This document shows, one piece after another, positions 57,531 to 64,000 of a stretch of DNA of 64,000 nt (position 1 is its first letter; every line of letters begins with the position of its first letter). A program made the translations under genes and the position numbers. The notes beneath the pieces were generated by a model. The model was not told the origin of the DNA and did no database searches. It saw only the letters and a program-made list of their open reading frames with translations. The stretch lies in the NCBI GenBank assembly GCA_964510205.1, contig CAZEBW010000001.1, positions 62,001-126,000 on the forward strand, written 5' to 3'. This DNA comes from CAZEBW01 sp964510205. Its GTDB lineage: Bacteria; Chloroflexota; Anaerolineae; VGOG01.

Positions 57531-58010
57531 TTATACCATGAATTCTCTTGCCCTACTTATTATCTGAGCGCATATCGTGCGAGCTTCCCCGGCCGAATCG
57601 TTCTCACGTAAGGTCTGCCCTTGTAGTAGTCTATGGACAGCTTGATCTAAGCTCATCCCTAACTGCTTTAGGGTGGGATCTTGTTCAGCCTCTAGTGTCA
57701 CACGTACTCTCTCTAACGGCACTAGTACTCTATTTGTTATCTCTATGTTTGCACTCACATCCCATTTCTCTCCCTTAGCCTCTGCTATGAAGTAGGTGCG
57801 CAGTCTTATCACCTCCTCAAGCAGTGCTTCTGTCCTATCGACTATTCCTTGTAGATCACTTCTTCTCCACCGTCTCTTCTGATCATTCAGTGCCCACCTT
57901 CTCTCAAGCCAGCTACCGAAAAAACCCAACGCGCCACCTATCAAAACACCCAACAAGCCAGCTATGGTAGCAAGGTTTTCCAGTACAACTTCAATCCAAC
58001 CAGCTTGCAT
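57531..58010 (-). CDS. Small membrane protein of unknown function
   Basis: 159 residues. One N-terminal transmembrane helix (LATIAGLLGVLIGGALGFFGSW) is followed by a basic stretch (LERRWALNDQKRRWRR) and a helical cytosolic domain with IVDRTEALLEEVIRLRTYFI and LVPLERVRVTLEAEQD. No known family. The gene is clearly richer in A/T than its neighbours, which hints at transfer. AGGAGGT precedes the ATG. It lies between nrdR and nrdD but nothing links it to them. Confidence 0.6.
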   Translation of the reverse strand: MQAGWIEVVLENLATIAGLLGVLIGGALGFFGSWLERRWALNDQKRRWRRSDLQGIVDRTEALLEEVIRLRTYFIAEAKGEKWDVSANIEITNRVLVPLERVRVTLEAEQDPTLKQLGMSLDQAVHRLLQGQTLRENDSAGEARTICAQIISRAREFMV

Positions 58011-58117
58011 GTTCGCTTACCTCCTAAGATGCTCTTGGGCAAACGAAGGGCGGTTTTGTGCAGCCACCTCGAAAGCATAACCACACAGAAACCTTTTATA
58101 AACCAACCTCAACTGCC

Positions 58118-58582
58118 CTACACCCCCGCCTCCCGCCTCTTCCTCTCCAGCAACCTTTCGATCTCCTGCGCCAGGCTCTCCACGTCGGCGAAGCGGCGGT
58201 AAACAGAGGCAAAGCGGACGTAGGCCACGTCGTCTAACCCCCGCAGCGACTCCATCACCATCTCGCCAATCATCCGGCTCTCTACCTCCCCATCCCCTTG
58301 ACCGTACAGCTTCCCCTCGATATCACTAACCAATTCCTCGATGGCCTCGGTGGAGATGGGCCGCTTGGTGCACGCCTTGCGCACGCCCGCCAGGAGCTTG
58401 CCGCGGTCGAACTCCTCCCGCCGCCCATCAGCCTTGACTACCATCAGCCGCAAGGGCGCCACCCGCTCATAGGTCGTGAACCGCTGCCCGCAATCCTTAC
58501 ACTCTCGCCGCCGACGGACGCCCTCACCAGAACTGCGGGTGTCTACGACCTTGGACTTGCTGCCACAAAACGGACACTGCAT
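58118..58582 (-). CDS. nrdR: Transcriptional repressor NrdR
   Basis: 154 residues. The zinc ribbon MQCPFCGSKSKVVDTR plus ECKDCGQRFTTYE (CxxC pairs) is followed by the ATP-cone VVKADGRREEFDRGKLLAGVRKAC, VESRMIGEMVMESLRGLDDVAYVRFASVYR. It senses ATP/dATP and represses ribonucleotide reductase genes. The ATG at 58582 begins the zinc ribbon; longer readings add 18 unrelated residues. Two candidate NrdR boxes in its own leader suggest autoregulation. Confidence 0.96.
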   Translation of the reverse strand: MQCPFCGSKSKVVDTRSSGEGVRRRRECKDCGQRFTTYERVAPLRLMVVKADGRREEFDRGKLLAGVRKACTKRPISTEAIEELVSDIEGKLYGQGDGEVESRMIGEMVMESLRGLDDVAYVRFASVYRRFADVESLAQEIERLLERKRREAGV

Positions 58583-58630
58583 CTTCAGCCCTCCCTGATG
58601 ATCATGATGATTCGAGTCCAATGCATCGCA

Positions 58631-58678
58631 CCACAACAGGTAGTAGTATGTCTAACATAAAACTACAATATGTTGTGG
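58631..58678 (-). promoter_or_regulatory. Two candidate NrdR boxes, 32 bp apart
   Basis: CTACAATATGTTGTGG (58663-58678) matches the NrdR box ACACWATATATWGTGT at 13 of 16 positions by eye, including the core. CCACAACAGGTAGTAG (58631-58646) is a weaker match. The 32-bp spacing equals about three helical turns, as for known NrdR box pairs. Both lie just downstream of the nrdR -10 box. Confidence 0.65.
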
Positions 58679-58693
58679 CGCGAGCTACTGATA

Positions 58694-58722
58694 ATGATAC
58701 CACAAAAGGGCTGGATTGGCAA
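58694..58722 (-). promoter_or_regulatory. Promoter of nrdR
   Basis: Minus strand TTGCCA (58722-58717), 17-bp spacer, TATCAT (58699-58694). Transcription would start near 58687, directly before the two NrdR boxes. Confidence 0.7.
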
Positions 58723-58782
58723 GGGAAAAAGCCATAATTTGGCACGAATCTCGAAATTTTAAGCTTTTAGCGAGACCATAAG

Positions 58783-58821
58783 CAGTAATCGTGACGGATG
58801 GTGAATCCGTCACGATTACTG
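58783..58821. repeat. 17-bp perfect inverted repeat
   Basis: CAGTAATCGTGACGGAT and its reverse complement around a 5-nt loop. GACGGAT is shared with the hairpin near 33229. The rest of 58723-59117 shows no feature I can support. Confidence 0.7.
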
Positions 58822-59117
58822 AAGTAATGGAAAAAGATGCACAGCAGGATGGCCAGGCAATGAGCACGGCCAACCCCACACTGCCGCCGCGTCAACGAGT
58901 GACGTGTGGCAGCGGCGCCTTACTCCATTGGCGCACTGAATCCCAGCCTAACTTTCCGAGAGATGTCCAGGGGATCGCCAAGCAGGCGGAACTAGGCCGC
59001 CGCTTATTGGGCCAGGCTTACAACACCAAGCGACAAACGCGCACTCGTCCTGAGGCCAGTGCACTTAACTGGCATCAAAGGGATTCCCCAGAGCAATCTT
59101 AGCTCCACTGACCTTGC

Positions 59118-60173
59118 TCAGCGGCGCAGGAAGGCTGGAATGTCTACGTCGTCCTTATCGAAAGCGCGCACCGGGAACTCGATGGGCCGCTTAGCAGCGG
59201 CGGCAACGGGCCTTCGCCGCTCCGTCCCGTCGAATCCAGTAGCGATGACCGTGATCTGGATGTGGTCCTCCATATCCGGATCAATGACCGCCCCAAAGAT
59301 GATGTTGACCTCTGGATGCGCCGTCTCCTGGATGATCTCCGCCGCCTGGTTGACCTCAAACAGGCTTAGATCGGGGCCGCCGTTGACGTTGAACAGGATG
59401 CCCCGCGCCCCGTCAATGGTGATATCCAGCAGAGAGCTGGAGATAGCCGCCTGCGCCGCCTCGACGGCGCGGTTGTCGCCGCTGGCCCGACCGATGGCCA
59501 TCAGTGCGGCCCCGCCCTCATCCATGATGGAACGCACGTCAGCGAAGTCCAGGTTGATCAGCCCAGGCACAGTGATCAACTCGGAGATGCCCTGGATGCC
59601 CTGGCGCAAGACATCGTCGGCCACCCCAAACGCCTCCTGGATAGACGCCCTCTTGTCCACGATCTCCAGCAAGCGGTCATTGGGGATCACGATGAGCGTG
59701 TCCACCTCGCTCTTGAGCTTCTGGATGCCCTCCTCAGCCACTTGCTGACGGCGCTTGCCCTCGAAGCTGAAGGGCCTGGTGACCACGCCAATGGTCAGGG
59801 CGCCCACCTCTTTGGCGATTTGGCCAATGATAGGCGAGGCTCCCGTCCCGGTCCCGCCGCCGATGCCGGCGGTCAGGAAGACCATGTCCGAACCCTTGAG
59901 GGCCTCGTACAGCTCGTCGCTGGACTCCTCGGCGGCCTTCAGGCCATTTTCGGGATCGCCGCCCGAGCCCAAGCCTTTGGTCAGCTTGTCGCCGATGCGG
60001 ACCCGTTTGGGGGCCTTGGACAGCATCAGGGCCTGGGCATCGGTGTTCACGGCAATGAACTCCACCCCCTGCAGCCCCTCCTCTATCATGCGGTTGACGG
60101 CGTTGGAACCACCGCCACCGACACCCACCACTTTGATCTGAGCGAAATTTTCCACTTCTTGTCTGCCTTGCAT
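59118..60173 (-). CDS. ftsZ: Cell division protein FtsZ
   Basis: 351-residue tubulin-like GTPase forming the Z ring. IKVVGVGGGGSNAVNRM, the nucleotide G-box AGIGGGTGTGASP, NDRLLEI, and the T7 region DFADVRSIMDEGGAALMAIG are present. The tail is short, with a basic stretch and the FtsA-binding peptide DVDIPAFLRR at the end. AAGGAGGA precedes the ATG. It is separated from ftsA by a palindromic element. Confidence 0.98.
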   Translation of the reverse strand: MQGRQEVENFAQIKVVGVGGGGSNAVNRMIEEGLQGVEFIAVNTDAQALMLSKAPKRVRIGDKLTKGLGSGGDPENGLKAAEESSDELYEALKGSDMVFLTAGIGGGTGTGASPIIGQIAKEVGALTIGVVTRPFSFEGKRRQQVAEEGIQKLKSEVDTLIVIPNDRLLEIVDKRASIQEAFGVADDVLRQGIQGISELITVPGLINLDFADVRSIMDEGGAALMAIGRASGDNRAVEAAQAAISSSLLDITIDGARGILFNVNGGPDLSLFEVNQAAEIIQETAHPEVNIIFGAVIDPDMEDHIQITVIATGFDGTERRRPVAAAAKRPIEFPVRAFDKDDVDIPAFLRR

Positions 60174-60231
60174 CTTTTTCCTCCTTGCAATATTGTCTGC
60201 TTCTGACGAATCTCGATCGTACCTAAAAAAC

Positions 60232-60330
60232 AGAAACCAGGTTTTTGGCTGACATGAGACACCTTCTCACACCCCAGGAGACCCCAAGAGAACAAACCGT
60301 TTGCTCAGGTAGGGAAAAAACCTGGTTTCT
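60232..60330. repeat. AGAAACCAGG palindromic element between ftsA and ftsZ (full copy 2)
   Basis: Ends AGAAACCAGGTTTTT and AAAAACCTGGTTTCT, 99 bp, interior different from the 49666 copy. It is inserted in the division operon, about 60 bp upstream of the ftsZ start, where it may alter the FtsA:FtsZ ratio. Confidence 0.85.
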
Positions 60331-60344
60331 TCACCCACCGGACC

Positions 60345-61562
60345 TCAGCCTGGCAAGAAAGACCTGAGCCAATGGACAATGCGCTGCCAAAGGCTAATCG
60401 GTATCTCAGTGGGAACTTCACGGGGCTCTTCGCGCAATCCCCACAGCAGCAAGCCAACGCCGGTGGCGTAGGCCGGACTCGTGAGCGCGTCCACCAAGCC
60501 CTGCAAGTCACGAGGGGGGCCAATCCGCGTCGGCAACTGCAATATATCACGGCCTAGCTCCCTCATCCCGCCCAACTCCGCCGAGCCTCCGCAGAGGACC
60601 GCGCCGGCCGGCAGCAGCCCATCGTAACCGGAGCGCTTCACCTCTTGCAGCATGAGATTGAAGATCTCCGTCGCCCTGGCCTCAAGGATCTCGGCCAGAA
60701 ACTGTCGAGGAACAGGCTGCCAGGAGTCCTCACCAAAGACGGCCACGTCAATGGTCTCGCCAGGGGTGACGCCGTCGGAACGGGCGTAGCCATATTTCTC
60801 TTTGATCTCCTTGGCCGTAGTAAACGGAGCGCGAAGCCCGACGGCCACATCATTGGTCAGATGATTGCCTCCCACGCCCATCACCGCAGTGTGCCAGATG
60901 CTCCCCTCGATGAAGATGGCCATGTCCGTGGTACCTCCACCGATGTCGGCCAGGACGACGCCCATCTCCCGCTCATTGCTGGTCAGAACCGCCTCCCCCG
61001 AAGCCAAAGGAGCCAGCACGAGGTCGTCTATCTCGATGCCCACCCGGTTGACACACTTCACCAGGTTGTGGATGGAGGTTGCCGCCCCGGTGATGATGTG
61101 GGCCTCCACCTCCAGGCGGAAACCATGCATCCCCAGCGGATCGCGTACACCGTCCTGCCCGTCTACGACATAGCCACGGGGGACGATGTGGATCACCTCG
61201 CGATTGTAGGGAATGGCAATGGCCAGGGCCGCATCCAGAGCGCGGTTCACGTCGCTCTGAGTGATGCTGTGCCCCCTAGAGACAGCCACTACGCCCCGGC
61301 TGTTGAAAGAAGAGATGTGAGCGCCGGCCACGCCAACATGAGCACGTTCTATCGCATGGCCGGAGATGCGCTGCGCCTTCTCCACGGAGGCGGCGATGGC
61401 TTCGGTCGTCTCGTTCACGTTGACCACCACGCCTTTGCGCAATCCCTTCGAGGGAACCACCCCCACGCCCACGATGCGCAAAGTGCCCCCTCCATCCATC
61501 TTTCCAACCAAGGTGCAGACCTTCGTGGTACCGACGTCAATGCTTACAATCGTCCTCTCCAA
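60345..61562 (-). CDS. ftsA: Cell division protein FtsA
   Basis: 405-residue actin-like protein tethering FtsZ to the membrane. VSIDVGTTKVCTLVG (phosphate 1), the 1C subdomain with VGVAGAHISSFNSRGVV, VLADIGGGTTDMAIF (phosphate 2) and LPAGAVLCGGSAELGGM (adenosine site) are visible. The C-terminal amphipathic helix is SLWQRIVHWLRSFLPG. It follows the DUF1290 gene by 42 bases. Confidence 0.96.
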   Translation of the reverse strand: MERTIVSIDVGTTKVCTLVGKMDGGGTLRIVGVGVVPSKGLRKGVVVNVNETTEAIAASVEKAQRISGHAIERAHVGVAGAHISSFNSRGVVAVSRGHSITQSDVNRALDAALAIAIPYNREVIHIVPRGYVVDGQDGVRDPLGMHGFRLEVEAHIITGAATSIHNLVKCVNRVGIEIDDLVLAPLASGEAVLTSNEREMGVVLADIGGGTTDMAIFIEGSIWHTAVMGVGGNHLTNDVAVGLRAPFTTAKEIKEKYGYARSDGVTPGETIDVAVFGEDSWQPVPRQFLAEILEARATEIFNLMLQEVKRSGYDGLLPAGAVLCGGSAELGGMRELGRDILQLPTRIGPPRDLQGLVDALTSPAYATGVGLLLWGLREEPREVPTEIPISLWQRIVHWLRSFLPG

Positions 61563-61604
61563 GGTAAACCTCGCTTTACTCCGAACAAGTTCGGGACTCC
61601 GAAT

Positions 61605-61928
61605 TTAGAGAAAATGGCGGCGAATGATGGCCAAGTTATTAAAGAGGCGCACGCCAAAGGCTACGATAGCCGCATAGTAGATCTCAACGCCCAAACGGTC
61701 GCCCACAAAAGTCAGAAGTCCTGCCAAGAGCGTATTGACACAGAAGCCGCTGATGAAAATCTTGTTATCGTACTGGTCCTCCAGGTGGGCCCGCGCCGCC
61801 CCCAACATTGAATCCGAAGCGGCCAGGATCGCCATAGCAGTGTAGCGCGAGTACTGCACGGGTATGGTGATGGAAAAAAGGTAGCTGATGATGATGCCAA
61901 CCAATAAGCCAACGATGGGTAACCACAT
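61605..61928 (-). CDS. sbp: Small basic protein, DUF1290 (Sbp-like)
   Basis: 107-residue membrane protein with three hydrophobic helices (LPIVGLLVGIIISYLFSITI, AAILAASDSMLGAAR preceding ISGFCVNTLLAGLLTFVGDRLG, AAIVAFGVRLFNNLA). DUF1290 genes sit next to ftsQ/divIB and ftsAZ in Gram-positive bacteria and Chloroflexota; function is not settled. The ATG at 61928 starts 10 bases after the ftsQ stop; the longer reading overlaps ftsQ. Confidence 0.88.
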   Translation of the reverse strand: MWLPIVGLLVGIIISYLFSITIPVQYSRYTAMAILAASDSMLGAARAHLEDQYDNKIFISGFCVNTLLAGLLTFVGDRLGVEIYYAAIVAFGVRLFNNLAIIRRHFL

Positions 61929-61938
61929 AGCAGTCCGC

Positions 61939-62742
61939 CTACTTGTAGCTCGGGCTCTCTTTGAAACGCAGGTCCACGTACTGCGGCTGAATGCCGCGAA
62001 ACGCAAAATCCTGGAGCAAGGCATCCAGAATCGCCATTTTCTCGGCGGTGTCGCCAGCGCCGAGGTAGACGGGATAGTTCTCCTGGTGAAAGATCAAACC
62101 CTGGTGCTCGGAATACTCCAGGACCGTTATTTCGGGAAAGAGTCGTCGCAGCTCCAACGCCGACCTGACGGCTCGATAATCAACGTGATCGCCGACCTCG
62201 AGAGGGCCCGGCGTTTGGTCTTGGATCACGAGCATCGTCTCCAAATCGCCCTGCAGCGGGAGAATATGGCCGCGATCGTCAACCCCGTAGCGCGCTTCGC
62301 CCCGCTGCCAGATGATTTGCACCTGATGCTCCACCACCTCAATCGTCACCCGGTTGGGCAGCCGGCAGGCGACCGTGGCCTCTTTGATGCCCGGCAAGTT
62401 GGAGATAGCAGCCTCTACTCGTTCGGAGTGGATCCAAAACATGCTCAGCTCGTGCAAGTCACTGGCCTCGTAGATTTCATCCTGGCCAATGAACTGGTTT
62501 CCCCGCACTTCGGCCTCGTAGACATAGAAGCGGTCGGTGGTGAAGAACTGGCTGGCTAAGAACACCAAGGCCGCCAGCAAGAGCAAGCTCAGCACCGATC
62601 CCCGCTCGATCTGCCAGAGACCAACCAGGGGCCGCGGCGCCATCCTCACGCTTGGCTTAGCAATCTGATAGGCGTGGTTGCGCTTGCCTCCGGAACGCCT
62701 CTTCTTCTTTCTGGATTTTCGCTTCGATGATCTGCGGGCCAT
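61939..62742 (-). CDS. ftsQ: Cell division protein FtsQ/DivIB
   Basis: 267 residues. A short very basic cytosolic N-terminus (RRSSKRKSRKKKRRSGGKRN), one transmembrane helix (SVLSLLLLAALVFLASQFF), a POTRA domain (VYEAEVRGNQFIGQDEIYEASDL in two blocks) with ITIEV-like RVTIEVVEHQVQIIW, and a beta-rich C-terminal domain. It scaffolds the divisome together with FtsL/FtsB. ddl lies directly upstream. Confidence 0.93.
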   Translation of the reverse strand: MARRSSKRKSRKKKRRSGGKRNHAYQIAKPSVRMAPRPLVGLWQIERGSVLSLLLLAALVFLASQFFTTDRFYVYEAEVRGNQFIGQDEIYEASDLHELSMFWIHSERVEAAISNLPGIKEATVACRLPNRVTIEVVEHQVQIIWQRGEARYGVDDRGHILPLQGDLETMLVIQDQTPGPLEVGDHVDYRAVRSALELRRLFPEITVLEYSEHQGLIFHQENYPVYLGAGDTAEKMAILDALLQDFAFRGIQPQYVDLRFKESPSYK

Positions 62743-62759
62743 GGCGATCCTCTGGGGAA

Positions 62760-63902
62760 TTACTCGATCTCCTGCGGGCTGTAGGATGTCTCTGATCGGC
62801 TCTTGTCGGCGTACCTCTCCAGGGCCAGCTCGATCAAGCGGTCAATAAGCTCTGAATAAGAAATGCCGCTGGCCTCCCACAGCTTGGGATACATGCTGAT
62901 GGGCGTGAAGCCGGGGATGGTGTTCAACTCGCCCAGGTAGAGCTCGCCCGTATCCTTATCCAAAAAGAAATCAACCCGCGCCATTCCCGAACAGTCCACG
63001 GCCAGGAAAGCCACCACGGCCAGCTCTTGTATCCGTCGAGTCAACTCCGCTGGAAGGTCGGCGGGGATGATCAACTCCGATCGGTCATCTATGTATTTGG
63101 CGACGTAGTCGTAAAACTCGCGGCAGGGAATGATCTCCCCCGGCAGTGAGGCGATGGGCTCGTCGTTCCCCAAGACGCTGACCTCGATCTCTCGCGCGTT
63201 CACTGCTCGCTCGGCCAGCAACCGGCGGTCGTAGCGAGCCGCCAGATGCAGGGCCGGCGCCAGCTCGCTGCGCTGGTGGACCTTGGAGATGCCCACGCTG
63301 GAGCCCAGGTTGGCCGGCTTGACGAAACAGGGATAGCCCAGCTCCTCCTCAATGAGTTCCATCACCGCCTCAGGGTCTCGCTCCCAATCCCTGCGCTTGA
63401 AGGCCACGTGATCCACCACCGGCAGCCCGTAGCTCTTGAATACGGCCTTCATAGCGATCTTGTCCATCCCCAGAGCCGAGCCCAGCACCCCCGCTCCGAC
63501 GTACGGCAGGTCGGCCAGTTCCAGCAGGCCCTGCACCGTGCCGTCCTCGCCACAGGGACCGTGCAAGACGGGGAAGACGACGTCAACTTGAGGAAAACCG
63601 GTCTCGTGAGTGCCTGGCACCAGCTCGCGCCTATGCCGCTTCGCTAAAGCCAGCTCCCGCGTCTCAGGTTCTGCTGGCCCTGACTCAGCAATCTGACCAG
63701 CCGCGCTAGGCCCTCCTGACTGCAGCAACTCCATCGGCTCACCGCCGGTCAGCCAGCGACCGTCTTTGGTGATGCCGACGGGAATCACCTCGTACCTCTC
63801 TTCATCCATGGCCTTCATGATGCCCTGGGCGGAGACCAACGAGACCTCGTGCTCGCCAGACTGCCCGCCGAAGAGGACCGCCACCCTGAGTTTTTCAGCC
63901 AT
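62760..63902 (-). CDS. ddl: D-alanine--D-alanine ligase
   Basis: 380-residue ATP-grasp enzyme making the D-Ala-D-Ala dipeptide. VAVLFGGQSGEHEVSLVSA, FPVLHGPCGEDGTVQGLLE, YVGAGVLGSALGMDK, YPCFVKPANLGSSVGISKV, the Glu-rich metal region MARVDFFLDKDTGELYLGELN and NTIPGFTPISMYPKLWEASG are visible. Tyr/Phe omega-loop choice cannot predict D-Ala versus D-Lac with certainty, but the KYIDDRSELIIPADL stretch fits D-Ala. It uses the alr product. A loop of about 30 residues (SAAGQIAESGPAEPETRELA) is somewhat long. Confidence 0.96.
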   Translation of the reverse strand: MAEKLRVAVLFGGQSGEHEVSLVSAQGIMKAMDEERYEVIPVGITKDGRWLTGGEPMELLQSGGPSAAGQIAESGPAEPETRELALAKRHRRELVPGTHETGFPQVDVVFPVLHGPCGEDGTVQGLLELADLPYVGAGVLGSALGMDKIAMKAVFKSYGLPVVDHVAFKRRDWERDPEAVMELIEEELGYPCFVKPANLGSSVGISKVHQRSELAPALHLAARYDRRLLAERAVNAREIEVSVLGNDEPIASLPGEIIPCREFYDYVAKYIDDRSELIIPADLPAELTRRIQELAVVAFLAVDCSGMARVDFFLDKDTGELYLGELNTIPGFTPISMYPKLWEASGISYSELIDRLIELALERYADKSRSETSYSPQEIE

Positions 63903-63924
63903 TCCACTCTCCTATCTTTTGCTC

Positions 63925-63985
63925 GGCCTGGATCGCCAGATCCGGGCTTTTCGACGGCCCGGGGACGGGCCTCGGAGCTTATGCC
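63925..63985. repeat. GGATCGCCAGATCC hairpin and CCCGGGGACGGG motif at window edge
   Basis: GGATCGCCAGATCC is the same small palindrome family as near 33380 and 54910. CGGCCCGGGGACGGGCC resembles the interior of the 23112-23240 element. Confidence 0.6.
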
Positions 63986-64000
63986 AGCCACTCTCCTACT

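Noticed and set aside
58791..59102. 103-codon plus-strand frame after the 58783 palindrome
   Set aside because: It starts within the inverted repeat, has no ribosome site and matches no family; possibly a remnant, but not supportable.

Overview
The window is a GC-rich bacterial chromosome segment, probably from Chloroflexota (Anaerolineae or a relative). This rests on gene content: ftsQ, a small basic DUF1290 protein, ftsA and ftsZ next to ddl; a PimA-type mannosyltransferase cluster; frequent TTG starts; and many short palindromic and heptameric repeats, some translated inside enzymes. Taxonomy is an inference. A run of ten Ns at 12293-12302 shows that this is a scaffold. The left edge cuts off the start of purH.

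Layout. 1-6.2 kb, plus strand: purH (partial), hisD, argS, a UPF0175/DUF3368 toxin-antitoxin pair with a frameshifted toxin, an archaemetzincin and tRNA-Val. 6.2-14 kb, minus strand: a glycine cleavage operon in which SHMT is fused to one rudimentary and one complete GcvT module, followed by gcvH, gcvPA, gcvPB and a zinc alcohol dehydrogenase. 14-17.7 kb: a fused Phd-DUF433 antitoxin with a DUF5615 toxin, an unrecognised nucleotidyltransferase-like protein and alr. 17.7-25 kb: hydantoinase/dihydropyrimidinase plus a complete LIV-type ABC transporter, driven by a consensus promoter with a ~380-nt leader that holds a small ORF. 25-27.8 kb: hutU and a radical SAM protein. 27.8-40.2 kb: tgt-uppP-PstS-like lipoprotein, metallo-hydrolase, acyltransferase-like protein with an HTH regulator, S41 protease, secreted nuclease, rpsT-recA, a 650-bp stretch ending in a strong terminator, recX and rny. 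40-44 kb: ECF sigma and anti-sigma genes separated by a composite palindromic element, tRNA-Leu and a DUF1028 protein. 43.9-48 kb: an operon for a phosphatidylinositol-mannoside-like glycolipid (arsR, PatA/HtrB-like acyltransferase, pimA-like, pgsA-like, MBL hydrolase). 48-53 kb: endonuclease V, sirtuin, GAF protein, HD-GYP protein, a secreted protein and a winged-helix protein. 53.3-58.6 kb: class III ribonucleotide reductase with its glycyl-radical loop on a separate 57-residue gene next to nrdG, plus nrdR with two candidate NrdR boxes. 59-64 kb: ftsZ, ftsA, DUF1290, ftsQ and ddl.

Working together. The glycine operon couples GcvT-generated methylene-THF to SHMT in one polypeptide. A radical SAM protein resembling the split lipoyl-synthase family might lipoylate GcvH (inference). 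Class III RNR, NrdG, NrdR and radical SAM enzymes point to anaerobic or microaerobic life.

The most unusual aspect is the invasion by small repeats. At least five palindromic families and a 7-mer array family lie between genes, and a GC-rich palindrome and 7-mer/8-mer arrays are inserted in frame inside PurH, HisD, ADH, GcvPB, GcvPA, GlyA-GcvT, Alr and the hydantoinase. Fifteen promoter candidates share a TTGACA/TTGCCA-like -35, a 16-17 bp spacer and TATAAT-like -10.
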